DNA from: Burkholderiales bacterium
GTDB lineage: Bacteria; Pseudomonadota; Gammaproteobacteria; Burkholderiales; Burkholderiaceae_C
Assembly: GCA_029268225.1 (NCBI GenBank)
Contig: JAJUGJ010000009.1
Span: forward strand, 1-64,000
Length of the DNA: 64,000 bases
Direction of reading: 5' to 3'
The position numbers and the translations under genes are program-made. Positions 1 through 8,883 of this stretch are shown here, piece by piece. The notes beneath the pieces were generated by a model. It saw nothing but the letters and a program-made list of their open reading frames with translations. It was not told the DNA's origin and did not search any database. How positions within the stretch are numbered: the stretch's first letter is position 1; each line of letters opens with the position of its first letter.

Positions 1-3000
1 AATCGCGCAGCATCTGCAAGTAAGTGCCCAAGTCGGTCAGCATGTTCGACAGGCTGGCCGAGTCCAGGTTGGCGAACTTGCGCAGCACGTCGAAATCATT
101 CGACAGCGAGACGGACAAGGCGCTTGATGCCACGTCATCGAACGAAACAGGGGTCACCACCTCGACGGACGAGTTGTCTGCGCCGAAAGACATGGCCACG
201 TGCGGCACCATCGCCTGGCTGACCACCACCGAGTACGTCCCAGCCGCAAGCGTCGTGGGCAGAGACAGCGTCCACTCGTGCGTGACGCTGTTGTAGTTCA
301 GATAGCCATCGCCCAGTTGATAGGTCTGTCCCACTTGTGTGGAACCAGACATCACCTGCACCGTCAATGTCTGCCCCTGCGACAACGTCGCCTTGCCCGT
401 CAGAACGGGCGTCGCAAAGTTGGTGGTCAGGGAATTGACCGTCGGCAGGTTCGTGTCATACGTCTTGGCTGACAGCTTGTTGACCACCTTCAGCGTGGCC
501 GTCCCCGACGTCCCGGTCGGCGTCTCGCCAGTCACGGTCTGGGTATAGGAGCCTGTGGTCAAGTCATCCTGAGGAATGACCAGGGTCCAAGTGCTGCCGT
601 CGTACGTCAGCTCGGTATCAGCCTCGGTGTAAGTCTTGTTGGACGGCCCGGACAAACTGACGGTCAAGCCCATCGCATCGGCGACCGTTCCCGTCAAGGT
701 CTGCGTACCCGCCGACACGTCAATGGCCACCCCATTGGTGACCTCTGAATAAGGCACCATCAGGGTGGCTGTGACGGTGTAACTTTGCTTGGCCATGGGG
801 GACGCGATGGTCAGCGTCCAAGCCCGCTTGGTCAGGTCATAAGTAGCCCCGGCGCCCGTCGTGTAGGTGGTCCCGTCAAAGCTCACCACAGCGTAGTCGG
901 CGCCGTTCACATTGACGATCAGCGTCTGCCCCGCACTCAACGTCGCAGTACCTGTCAGCGTTGGCGTGGTATCCGTTGTCGTCAGGGCATCGACCGTCGG
1001 GTAGGTCGTGATGACCAGCTCGTTGGTCGTTACGTCTGTGGCGATCCGATTGACCAGGGACGTGAAACTGGTGCTGCCAATCGAGCCTGTGACATCAAAG
1101 TCGGCAGCGGCCGAAATCGTGGGACTTGCCCCCACAGCGACCGTTGCGCCAGCCACACCGCCAGCCGTCACCGCGTTGCCACCGGCCACGTTCAGTGTGA
1201 GCACATCGGTGGCAAACGTCAGCGTACCAACGGCACGGGCCTCCAACACGCCCAAGACCAAGCCGGCGTCCAATTCATTGCTGGTGGTGTGGACTTGCGT
1301 CGTCAGGGTATTGACTTCGACGCTCGCACTTGAGGCTGCCTTCCAGATGGACTCATAACCCACATCCGCCTGCAGTTTCACGCCCTCGCCAGGCAACCAG
1401 TCCAGCCCCAAACCGGCCAACTTGTCATCAAACGTGAAGCGGCTGATGAACTGTCGCGCGAAACGCAACTTCAAATCGAGGGAGAAATTGCCTGACGTCC
1501 CTGTCAAACCGACATTCATGAACGCAGCGACGGCCGAAGCCGACATCATGGCCTCCAGCCCGTCGTAAACCCCGGTACCGGTGAGGTACTGCGTCATGTA
1601 CTCGATTAGCCCGGACACCTTGGGCGTGGACGTGCTGGCCAGGTAATCGTCCAGCACAGTGGTGTTTTGGGGTGTACGGAACGACAACACGTCGCTGAAC
1701 GAGCGGCCATCGCGGGTCGACAACAAGCTACCCAAAGAGACATCGGCCATGGGCAAAGCCACACCGAATTCATCCAGTGCGTCGACCTTGCTCAAGACTC
1801 CTGTCGCAACCGAGAAAACGTTGCGCAGATTGGTCAAATCGGTGGCGGTCAGCGACACATCGGCAAAGGTACTCGCCGTCAGAACGCCAGACACAACAGA
1901 GCCCGTGAGCACGCGCGTACCATCGTTGCCACGCAACGTGGCAATGGTGTCGACGTTGAGCGCACTGGCGGCTTTGTCTGCGGTGGACGCACCGGCCAAA
2001 TCAGCGAAATCGGCCAGAGTGATGCGACCCTGACGATCCGTATTGTTCGTGTCCAACACGCTCACCGAAACGCCGGCCTGTTCGACAAACCCGGCGCTGC
2101 CAGTGACTCTGACCTCCACATCAAACTGGCTGACACTGAACCAACTGGTGAGACTCGTGGCCGTGGCGTTGGTCAAAGCCGTCGCTGCATCGGTAGAGGC
2201 ACTCACGCCCGCCACCGTCAGTCCCGCATCCATTTCAATGTGAACATTCGCCACGCTGGTGAGCGTGCCACTTTCCGTGAAATTGGCGATGTCCTGGAAG
2301 GTCTGCCCGGTGCGCGTCCAGTTCGTCAAATCCAGTTCGATCTTCAGACCTGCCACCACCTCACCGGCAGACGGATCGAAACTCGGCGTCAGCAACACCA
2401 CCCAGGATTGACCATTGCCCGTCGGCATCGCTGCCTGCAGTGCAGACGTCAGGGCCGATGACAAGCCACTCAGCGTGGAATTGTTGCCCTGGGCCGCAAA
2501 ATACGACTCGGCAATGCCTTTGAGGCTGCTCGAACCAAAAAGGTTGATGGTCTTCGACGCGCCGGCATTGCTGTCGAGGCCAATCAACTCGTTCACGCTG
2601 ACGCCCAAACCGGGTAGATCCGCATTGAGGATGTTCTGGTTCAATGCGGCAGCCCCTACCGCATCCACCTTTTCCAGCACCGACAGAAGTTGCGATCTCA
2701 GCGTGGCATTGAGATTCAGCGTGGTGGCATCCAGAGAGAGCACGGCTTGCCACGTAGCGCTTTGCAAGGCCACGGCATCGATCACCCCCACGCTGCGTTC
2801 CAGCAGCCAATCCCCCCCCAGATCTGTCGCACCGGTGCGATCGTCTGACGCCGCGACGTCTGCACCCGTCAACTCGGACAGGCGCGCGACGAAAGACTCA
2901 CCGACGGGGCCCGCTGCCACGTCACAACCATAAATCAGAACGTCAGCCGAGTCCGTCAAGCCAGCAGCCCAACGCGCCAAGGCCTCGGCATGACTGTCCA

Positions 3001-3580
3001 GGGTGCCATCGCTCAAACGTGTGGCACCCAGTTGAATTTCGCCATCTGCACCGTGTGTCAACAAATGCACAGCACGCAAAGGCTGGTCTTGATACTGAGC
3101 CAACCAGTTGGCGATTTGGGCGACGCCATCGGTCTCCGCATCCAACACCACCACATCCACCCGCGCCGGGTCGCCCAAGCCACGCGCCGCCAAGGCCTGG
3201 TCCAACAGCGCCTGGTAATCAGCGACACGCGAATCAACGAACACAACTTCGTTCGCCTGCGAACGTGCCGACGGCCCCAGATTCGCCACGGCCTGCGCGG
3301 TCAGATCGATGGACGCCCCCCCCACTCCGCCGAGCGCACCCAATGCGAGCTGATCATTCAGATTGATGGACAAGACCTGCTGCTGTGGCGGAGAGGGTGG
3401 GATGACCAAACCCTCGCCGGACAAGAGCACACGAGGCTCCATGGCTTCGAAAACCATTTGCTCTCGCACCAGCTTCGGCGCCTTGCGCCGACGCTTGACA
3501 TCGGGCACCCCCAGGAACTTCCGGAGCCGCTGAGCCGTGTTGACGGCTGTCAGGGATGCTTTGTCAGTGGTCTTGTCCAT
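1..3580 (-). CDS. Giant LEPR-XLL / DUF4347 exoprotein (adhesin-like), 3' end outside window
   Basis: The frame is open from an ATG at 3580 to the window edge, giving at least 1193 residues with no stop; the C-terminus lies outside. The start has a purine-rich AAGGAAGAAG stretch just upstream. Residues 46-55 read AMEPRVLLSG, the LEPR-XLL motif found near the N-terminus of very large repetitive surface proteins. Residues about 108-265 match DUF4347 (EVVFVDSRV, HLLTHGADG, LIYGCDVA, ADVAASDD). The rest is Ser/Thr/Ala-rich and low in Cys. Towards the window edge there are repeated Ig-like strands with a recurring TPTLTGTATLSAGQTL-type phrase. No Sec signal peptide is visible, as is usual for type I secretion substrates. 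The TolC-like gene just upstream fits a secretion role. Adhesin/biofilm function is inferred; family placement is firm. Confidence 0.85.
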   Translation of the reverse strand, partial: MDKTTDKASLTAVNTAQRLRKFLGVPDVKRRRKAPKLVREQMVFEAMEPRVLLSGEGLVIPPSPPQQQVLSINLNDQLALGALGGVGGASIDLTAQAVANLGPSARSQANEVVFVDSRVADYQALLDQALAARGLGDPARVDVVVLDAETDGVAQIANWLAQYQDQPLRAVHLLTHGADGEIQLGATRLSDGTLDSHAEALARWAAGLTDSADVLIYGCDVAAGPVGESFVARLSELTGADVAASDDRTGATDLGGDWLLERSVGVIDAVALQSATWQAVLSLDATTLNLNATLRSQLLSVLEKVDAVGAAALNQNILNADLPGLGVSVNELIGLDSNAGASKTINLFGSSSLKGIAESYFAAQGNNSTLSGLSSALTSALQAAMPTGNGQSWVVLLTPSFDPSAGEVVAGLKIELDLTNWTRTGQTFQDIANFTESGTLTSVANVHIEMDAGLTVAGVSASTDAATALTNATATSLTSWFSVSQFDVEVRVTGSAGFVEQAGVSVSVLDTNNTDRQGRITLADFADLAGASTADKAASALNVDTIATLRGNDGTRVLTGSVVSGVLTASTFADVSLTATDLTNLRNVFSVATGVLSKVDALDEFGVALPMADVSLGSLLSTRDGRSFSDVLSFRTPQNTTVLDDYLASTSTPKVSGLIEYMTQYLTGTGVYDGLEAMMSASAVAAFMNVGLTGTSGNFSLDLKLRFARQFISRFTFDDKLAGLGLDWLPGEGVKLQADVGYESIWKAASSASVEVNTLTTQVHTTSNELDAGLVLGVLEARAVGTLTFATDVLTLNVAGGNAVTAGGVAGATVAVGASPTISAAADFDVTGSIGSTSFTSLVNRIATDVTTNELVITTYPTVDALTTTDTTPTLTGTATLSAGQTLIVNVNGADYAVVSFDGTTYTTGAGATYDLTKRAWTLTIASPMAKQSYTVTATLMVPYSEVTNGVAIDVSAGTQTLTGTVADAMGLTVSLSGPSNKTYTEADTELTYDGSTWTLVIPQDDLTTGSYTQTVTGETPTGTSGTATLKVVNKLSAKTYDTNLPTVNSLTTNFATPVLTGKATLSQGQTLTVQVMSGSTQVGQTYQLGDGYLNYNSVTHEWTLSLPTTLAAGTYSVVVSQAMVPHVAMSFGADNSSVEVVTPVSFDDVASSALSVSLSNDFDVLRKFANLDSASLSNMLTDLGTYLQMLRD

Positions 3581-3667
3581 AAACTTCTTCCTTACCGACC
3601 TGAGTGATGCACCTTGGGGGAAGTTGCCATCACGGTGTCAGCGTTGTGTGCACACAATGCAAGGGAC

Positions 3668-5965
3668 TTACTTGAGCAACGAAGCCAAATCCTCCAGATC
3701 CGCGCGACTCAACGAGCCGACGGCCTGCTTGAGCTTGAGGCGGTTCAGGAGGTAGTCATAGCGAGCTTGCAGGTAGTCGCGCTTGGCCGTGTAGTACAGG
3801 CGCTGCGCATCCACCACCTGGACAATCGAGTACAGGCCGGTGCGCATACCCTCTTCCTTGGCTTCCAAGGCGCTTTCCTGTGCCGTCAGCGACTTGCGCA
3901 AAGCTGTCATGGTCTGGGCACTGGTCAGCAAGCCTCGCACCGCCGCACCAGCCTGGCGCTCGGTCTTGCGCAACTCCTGTTCGTACTCTTCCTCGGACTT
4001 GCTCATCTTGGCAGCGGCTTCGCGCACCAGCGAGTTGGTCATCCCACCTTCGAACAGCGGCACATTCACACGCACGCCGAACTGCAGGTTGCTGATGTTG
4101 CTCTTGCCCATGTCATTGCCGGTCGTGTCACGGAACAGAGAGCCGCCCGAATTTTCACGAGAGTAGCTGGCGGTGAAGTTCACCGTCGGCAAATAGCCGG
4201 CTTGCTGGCGACGCACTTCCATCTCAGCGATGTTCTTGGCCATCATGCGTGCCTGCAACGCCAGGTTTTGCTCCAGCGCAGCGGACACCCAGGGGTCCAC
4301 CTGCATGGGCTGCGGCACCGACGGCTCGATGTCGCCGACAAAAGGCTGGATGCTGCTGACCTCGAAGCCCACGATTTCGCGCAACGCGCCACGGGCATCT
4401 TCCAGCTTGTTCAGCGCCTCCAACTCGCGCGCCTGGTTCACGGCCAGACGCCCTTGGGTTTCGTGGTACTGCGTGACCGTCCCCAAACCAGAGTCATATC
4501 TCACCTTGGCTTGCTGGGCTTGCTTTTCGCTGGCCTCCCGCTCTGAACGGGCCAACTCCACGCTGTCCTGAGCGGCCATCATGTTCAGGTAGGACGTTGC
4601 TGAGCGCAAGATCAGGTCCTGTTCGGCCGCGACCAGCAACAGGCGGGACTGCTCGACGGAAACCTTGGCCTGCTCCATCTGCACCCACGCTGCTGCCTTG
4701 ATGATGGGCTGGTTGATGGTCAGCGTGTGGCTGGTCACCGGGTAGCGCTGCGTCTGACCTTGCAGAGACTGGTATGCAGCGATGTTGGAGCTGTTGATCT
4801 TTTGACCCTGCTGGGTGCGCTGGAAGTCGTAAGCAGCCGTGGGCAGATAACCTGCCAATGCCTGCGCTTTGGCTTCCGCGTTCACCAGATAGTCGGCTTT
4901 CGCAGCACGGTACTTCGGATCGCTCTCCAGCCCCTTGATGAACAACTCCATCATGCCGATGGTCTGCGACGTCGTGCTGGGTCGCTTGGTGGTGGAGGCC
5001 ACTCCCGCCAAAGCAATCGGACTGACTTCGCGCAGCGCACCCATGGGCTCACGCCCCTTGTCGACGCCCCCTGCAGCCTGGTCAGCGGGAGACTCAGTCT
5101 TGGCGCGCTCCAGCTGGGCCACGCGCTCGGGAACGGGCTCAGGTACAACCACTGGCACAGGCGCCGCCTCAGGCACAGGTGGAGGTGCAACGGCCAGCAA
5201 AACCGCCGTCCCCGTCTCGGACCGGTTCACCCCTGGCTCGGCCAGCGCAAGGTTACGCTTCTCCCTGAAAGCCAGACTCACGCGCGTGCCACCGGACTTG
5301 GACAGCGGTAGGAAGTCCAGAGAACTGAACACCTGGGGATCCACTGTGACGCCCTTGAAGACCTCTTGCAAGTGCGCTTTGCCCAGCTTTGGGAAGTCGA
5401 TCACCAAGCGCTGCGGCTTGCTCAACAACTGCGGCTGCGCCTGCAAATCCTTGCCGCCGCGTAGCAACACGGCGACCTCGCCGTCCTTGATGTTCAGGTC
5501 GACACTGGCCAACTCATCCTTGACCGCACGACGCGCGAGCACCAACTCCCACTGACTCACCTTGCCGCCCACGGCCGCGATCGTTTCGTCAAGCAGATCA
5601 AAGGACTCGGTCAGGTCAATCAACAGACGCGAATCTTCCCGTCCGTCCGCCACGACCTTGACTTGCTTGACGGACTTCACCGACTTGCCGAGCGTGTCCG
5701 AAACCAACTTTCGCGCCTGCTCAGCGGTCACCCCTTTGAGGCTCACCACCAACTGGCGACCCTCTGGTGTCACGCCCGACTCTCGCAAGGTGCCCTGCTC
5801 GCTCTCCACCTGCAAACGAAGCACGTTGCCGTCTGCCCTGATTGCCACGCCCTGCAGCACGCCTGCAAACACGGAGGTACTTAATCCTGCCAGCGCCATG
5901 ACGGCCACCAGTTTCTTCAGGCCAGGCAGCGCTCTCCGCTGAATTGATTTCGTCTCTGCAGCCAT
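3668..5965 (-). CDS. TolC-family outer membrane protein with two N-terminal AMIN domains
   Basis: 765 residues. ATG at 5965 was chosen because it directly precedes a Sec signal peptide (Lys/Arg-rich start, hydrophobic core, cleavage after SVFA at residue 34); an upstream TTG start would bury it. Residues about 35-145 and 150-250 look like two AMIN beta-domains, as in PilQ and AmiC, where AMIN binds the envelope or peptidoglycan. A Pro/Val-rich linker follows at about 257-280. Residues about 337-765 are an outer-membrane efflux protein: two repeats of long coiled-coil helices, the first containing YLPTAAYDF and the second AGYLPTVNF. TolC proteins form trimeric outer-membrane exit ducts for type I secretion. 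The neighbouring giant exoprotein is the likely cargo. No inner-membrane ABC protein or HlyD adaptor for this system is in the window next to it. Confidence 0.88.
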   Translation of the reverse strand: MAAETKSIQRRALPGLKKLVAVMALAGLSTSVFAGVLQGVAIRADGNVLRLQVESEQGTLRESGVTPEGRQLVVSLKGVTAEQARKLVSDTLGKSVKSVKQVKVVADGREDSRLLIDLTESFDLLDETIAAVGGKVSQWELVLARRAVKDELASVDLNIKDGEVAVLLRGGKDLQAQPQLLSKPQRLVIDFPKLGKAHLQEVFKGVTVDPQVFSSLDFLPLSKSGGTRVSLAFREKRNLALAEPGVNRSETGTAVLLAVAPPPVPEAAPVPVVVPEPVPERVAQLERAKTESPADQAAGGVDKGREPMGALREVSPIALAGVASTTKRPSTTSQTIGMMELFIKGLESDPKYRAAKADYLVNAEAKAQALAGYLPTAAYDFQRTQQGQKINSSNIAAYQSLQGQTQRYPVTSHTLTINQPIIKAAAWVQMEQAKVSVEQSRLLLVAAEQDLILRSATSYLNMMAAQDSVELARSEREASEKQAQQAKVRYDSGLGTVTQYHETQGRLAVNQARELEALNKLEDARGALREIVGFEVSSIQPFVGDIEPSVPQPMQVDPWVSAALEQNLALQARMMAKNIAEMEVRRQQAGYLPTVNFTASYSRENSGGSLFRDTTGNDMGKSNISNLQFGVRVNVPLFEGGMTNSLVREAAAKMSKSEEEYEQELRKTERQAGAAVRGLLTSAQTMTALRKSLTAQESALEAKEEGMRTGLYSIVQVVDAQRLYYTAKRDYLQARYDYLLNRLKLKQAVGSLSRADLEDLASLLK

Positions 5966-5972
5966 TGTTGGG

Positions 5973-6021
5973 TTGACAAGGTCAATCGGTTGATCATCAA
6001 GATCGTTACAGATGTGTAACG
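5973..6021 (-). promoter_or_regulatory. Cluster of three inverted repeats in the leader of the AMIN-TolC gene
   Basis: Just upstream of the 5965 start lie three perfect short dyads: TTGAC-AAG-GTCAA (5973-5985), TTGAT-C-ATCAA (5990-6000) and CGTTACA-GATG-TGTAACG (6004-6021). They could be operator sites or 5'-UTR hairpins. No T-run follows, so they are not ordinary terminators. No regulator is assigned. Confidence 0.35.
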
Positions 6022-6195
6022 GTGTTTGCAATAATTAACGTTGCATTTTAGATAGCACAGCACCCGCATCCCACAGAAAAAAGAGGAAAAACAGGTGATG
6101 CGCCGCCATTCAGGTGTGTGAATAGTTGACAAATTCCGCAAAATCCGTACCAACCCATTCGTTAAGCACACCTCAAAGGCGCAGCCGGGCAACTG

Positions 6196-6933
6196 TCAGT
6201 GCGCCGAACGCTTGACTTGACGCTCGAGCATGCCAATCAGGTTGCGCAATGACAGCAGGTGCGCATACACCATGGCCAACTCGCCAGATTGGAATAACTC
6301 AAACACCTGATTTGAGTCCAGCTCTCTCAGCTTCGCTTCGTTGACGACCCAGGATCCCAAAAGGTTGGCCACTTGCCCGTGGCGTCCTTTGACTTCCATA
6401 TTGGTTTCGACCAACAGCCCCGCATCCATCAAACGCTGCACAAACTGGTGTGTTGCGCCTGCCTGAGCCTGGAACTCACCCAGCAGCTGCAAGACAGATT
6501 GAAGAGCTGGGGCAGGCTCACCCGAAGGCTCAAAGAGCGGCACACCACCTTCGATGTCTTCGCCTACGGCTTCAGAGCCCGTGTCAATCGCTACGCCCAA
6601 CTTGTCAGCCGCTGCGTCTTGCACCAAAACGAAGGGATAGCGACGCAGGCACGCAGGCACATACCGCCCTGTCCATCGGCCATCTTCGTCGACAAACAGG
6701 TTCTGCCCATCTCGCAAGCCGGTGACGGCCAGGGACAGCCATTGCCCGTCTTTCCCTATTGAAAACACGATGGGGTACTCGAGGCAGCTCTCCGCCCATT
6801 CGACGGACAAGACGGGCACAGCAGTCGCCTCTGCGGCAAAACGCACATCCGTCAGAGGACGGACTTTCAGGTTGCGGTGCAGCTCGCGATCGAGCAAAGT
6901 GGGTTGAACGTAAAAAAATGCGGACTTTGTCAT
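6196..6933 (-). CDS. SapC family protein
   Basis: 245 residues. ATG at 6933 gives an N-terminus (MTKSAFFYVQPTLL) without the odd Cys-rich extension of longer starts. The protein matches the SapC family (named after a Campylobacter S-layer-associated protein): the characteristic RYVPACLRRYPFVL segment is followed by an acidic stretch (GSEAVGEDIEGGVPLF) and a helical C-terminus ending in basic residues (ERQVKRSAH). It has no signal peptide or membrane helix, so it is probably cytoplasmic. SapC proteins are often found near giant LEPR-XLL/RTX exoproteins, which fits this locus. The biochemical role is not known. The 230 bp between it and the AMIN-TolC gene suggest a separate promoter for the latter. 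Confidence 0.82.
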   Translation of the reverse strand: MTKSAFFYVQPTLLDRELHRNLKVRPLTDVRFAAEATAVPVLSVEWAESCLEYPIVFSIGKDGQWLSLAVTGLRDGQNLFVDEDGRWTGRYVPACLRRYPFVLVQDAAADKLGVAIDTGSEAVGEDIEGGVPLFEPSGEPAPALQSVLQLLGEFQAQAGATHQFVQRLMDAGLLVETNMEVKGRHGQVANLLGSWVVNEAKLRELDSNQVFELFQSGELAMVYAHLLSLRNLIGMLERQVKRSAH

Positions 6934-7154
6934 GAGGTAGGTCGCTGAGAGCCAGGCACAAGTAACGAAACATGTCGCATGCCACATGCTTATCGCCATT
7001 TGAGACACTACCGCAAGAACCTGAAGAAAACATGTCGTTGCAAAAAGTCTCTATCGGGGTTACCCCGACAGCAGACCTTGCGTCCCCGCGATTTCCACAG
7101 CAGCAGGTCACATACGTGAGCCCATCGCAAGGCTACGCCATTGAACCAAAACAA

Positions 7155-7186
7155 AACGGGTCAGCACCTCACGATGCTGACCCGTT
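7155..7186 (-). terminator. Rho-independent terminator of tRNA-Pro
   Basis: Perfect 12-bp stem AACGGGTCAGCA / TGCTGACCCGTT with an 8-nt loop. Read on the minus strand it is followed directly by TTTTGTTTT. It lies 8 nt downstream of the tRNA 3' end. Confidence 0.85.
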
Positions 7187-7194
7187 GAATTCAA

Positions 7195-7271
7195 TGGTCG
7201 GGGCGGTGGGATTCGAACTCACGACCCTCTGCTCCCAAAGCAGATGCGCTACCAGGCTGCGCTACGCCCCG
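7195..7271 (-). tRNA. tRNA-Pro (anticodon UGG)
   Basis: A 77-nt tRNA: acceptor CGGGGCG pairs with CGCCCCG, the D-loop contains AGCCTGGTAGC, the anticodon stem-loop contains CTTTGGGAG (anticodon TGG), and the T-loop is GTTCGAATC. The CCA end is encoded. An apparent reading frame running across this stretch on the plus strand is an artefact. Confidence 0.97.
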
Positions 7272-7282
7272 ACTAGACCGCT

Positions 7283-7288
7283 AGTATA
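7283..7288 (-). promoter_or_regulatory. Candidate -10 element of the tRNA-Pro promoter
   Basis: On the minus strand TATACT lies 11 nt upstream of the mature tRNA 5' end, the right distance for a short-leader tRNA promoter. No good -35 hexamer is visible, so this is a tentative call. Confidence 0.4.
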
Positions 7289-7373
7289 GCCTGTGAAACC
7301 ACTCACCTCGTAGCCCGTGCACAGAAAAATGCAACGGGGCGGCAATGCCTTTTTGACGCGCTATAAAGAAGCC

Positions 7374-8129
7374 ATGCTCACCCCCGTTCAACAGGCCATC
7401 ACGCTGCTGGGTGACACGCTGCTGGCGGTGTGGCGTGGCACGCGGCGCGGCTGGCAATTCCGCCCGCAGGATTTCGCGCGCATCCTGGCCGATGCCAGTG
7501 CGCGGGCCTTACTCATCGTGCTGGTGGTCAATGTGCTGGTGGGCGCCATCATCGCTTTCGTCGGCGCGGTGCAGTTGCTCAAGTTCGGGGCCGGCATCTT
7601 CGTGGCCGATCTGGTGGCGATTGCCATCTCCCGAGAGATGGCTGCCGTCATCACTGCCGTGGTGATGTGTGGGCGCACCGGCGCTGCCTTTGCGGCCGAG
7701 TTGGCCACCATGCAGGCCAATGAAGAGATCGACGCACTGGCCGTGCTGGGGCTCAATGCGGTCGACTACCTGGTGTTACCGCGTGTGCTGACCCTGCTGC
7801 TCATGATGCCGCTGCTGTATCTGTTTGCCTGCGTGGGCGGACTGGTGGGCGGCTTCGCGGTGAGTTCATCGTTGCTCGATCTGGCTCCGGTGGCCTACTT
7901 TGACCGCAGCGTGGCCGCCCTCACCTACACCCACCTCGGCCTGGGCTTTTTCAAGAGCATGGCCTTTGGCCTGCTGGTGTCGCTGGCAGCCTGCTTCCAT
8001 GGTCTGTATGCGCCGCGCAATGCCGCCGGGGTCGGGTCAGCCACCACGCATGCGGTGGTGGCGGGCATCGTCGGCGTGATCGCGCTGGATGCCGTGTTCG
8101 CCGTGTGTGCCGACGCGCTGGGGATCTGA
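7374..8129 (+). CDS. MlaE-family ABC transporter permease (MCE lipid transport)
   Basis: 251 residues from ATG 7374, which has an AAAGAAG ribosome-binding-like stretch upstream; GTG 7317 or ATG 7329 would add up to 19 basic residues. The hydrophobic protein belongs to the MlaE permease family, with about five membrane segments and the conserved cytoplasmic helix in CGRTGAAFAAELATM, followed by NEEIDAL. It lacks the STAS-like N-terminal domain of some relatives. It is the first gene of a four-gene operon (permease, ATPase, MlaD, lipoprotein) with 1-bp gaps or overlaps. Such systems move phospholipids or other lipids between inner and outer membranes. The substrate is not evident from sequence, and this is not the canonical mlaFEDCB order. 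Confidence 0.9.
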   Translation: MLTPVQQAITLLGDTLLAVWRGTRRGWQFRPQDFARILADASARALLIVLVVNVLVGAIIAFVGAVQLLKFGAGIFVADLVAIAISREMAAVITAVVMCGRTGAAFAAELATMQANEEIDALAVLGLNAVDYLVLPRVLTLLLMMPLLYLFACVGGLVGGFAVSSSLLDLAPVAYFDRSVAALTYTHLGLGFFKSMAFGLLVSLAACFHGLYAPRNAAGVGSATTHAVVAGIVGVIALDAVFAVCADALGI

Positions 8130-8130
8130 C

Positions 8131-8883
8131 ATGAGCTTGCTCGGCGTGCGTGACCTGAAGCTGCAGTACGGTGCCAACCTGATTCAGGAGCACATCAGCT
8201 TCGACATTGAACCCGGCACCATCTTTGCTGTGATGGGCGGCAGCGGCTGCGGCAAGAGCACGCTGCTCAAATGCCTGATCGGGCTGCTGCAGCCGGCCGC
8301 CGGGCAGGTGCTATACCGCGAGCAGAACTACTGGGCCAGCCCGGAGCGCACCCGCAACGAACTGCGCGCCGACATTGGCGTGCTGTTTCAGAGTGCGGCG
8401 CTGTGGTCCTCGATGACGGTGCTGGAAAACGTCCTGCTCCCGCTGGAGGTGCAGGGCACCTTGCCCAAGGCACAGCATGAAGCCCGCGCCCTCGAAGCAC
8501 TGGAATGGGTGGGCATGGCGGACGCGCGCGACCGCCTGCCCGCCGATCTGAGTGGCGGCATGAAAAAGCGCGTGGGCCTGGCACGCGCCATCGTGGCCCG
8601 CCCTCACCTGCTGTTCCTCGACGAGCCCTCGGCCGGGCTGGACCCGATCAGCTCGGTCAAGCTCGACCGTTTGATTCTGGACATCCGTGAACGCACCGGA
8701 GCGGCCATTGTCATCGTCACGCACGAGCTGCCCAGCATCTACGCCCTGGCCGATGACGGCATCTTCCTGGACGCCGAGCACAAACGCCCCATTGCCCATG
8801 GCAAACCCACGCTGATGCGCGACACGGTCATGCACCCCACGGTGCAAGCCTTCATGCGCCGAGAGGAGATCGACACCCTATGA
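8131..8883 (+). CDS. ABC transporter ATP-binding protein (MlaF-like)
   Basis: 250 residues from ATG 8131, one base after the permease stop. Walker A is GGSGCGKST (about residues 36-44), the Q-loop is in GVLFQSAAL, the signature is LSGGMKKRVGLARAI and Walker B is LLFLDEPSAGLDP, followed by the H-loop in VTHEL. The GMKKR form of the signature is typical of MlaF/MCE ATPases. It should energise the MlaE-type permease at the inner membrane face. Its stop overlaps the start of the MlaD gene (ATGA). Confidence 0.93.
   Translation: MSLLGVRDLKLQYGANLIQEHISFDIEPGTIFAVMGGSGCGKSTLLKCLIGLLQPAAGQVLYREQNYWASPERTRNELRADIGVLFQSAALWSSMTVLENVLLPLEVQGTLPKAQHEARALEALEWVGMADARDRLPADLSGGMKKRVGLARAIVARPHLLFLDEPSAGLDPISSVKLDRLILDIRERTGAAIVIVTHELPSIYALADDGIFLDAEHKRPIAHGKPTLMRDTVMHPTVQAFMRREEIDTL

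Noticed and set aside
5990-6000. TTGATCATCAA as an Fnr site
   Set aside because: Fnr sites have TTGAT-N4-ATCAA spacing; here the half-sites are one base apart.
7195-7271. tRNA-Pro as an integration site for a mobile element
   Set aside because: No integrase, no repeat of the tRNA 3' end and no foreign genes are seen on either side.
6972-7289. Plus-strand reading frame of about 105 codons running through the tRNA-Pro
   Set aside because: Its C-terminal half is a translation of the reverse complement of the tRNA and terminator; it has no conserved features.
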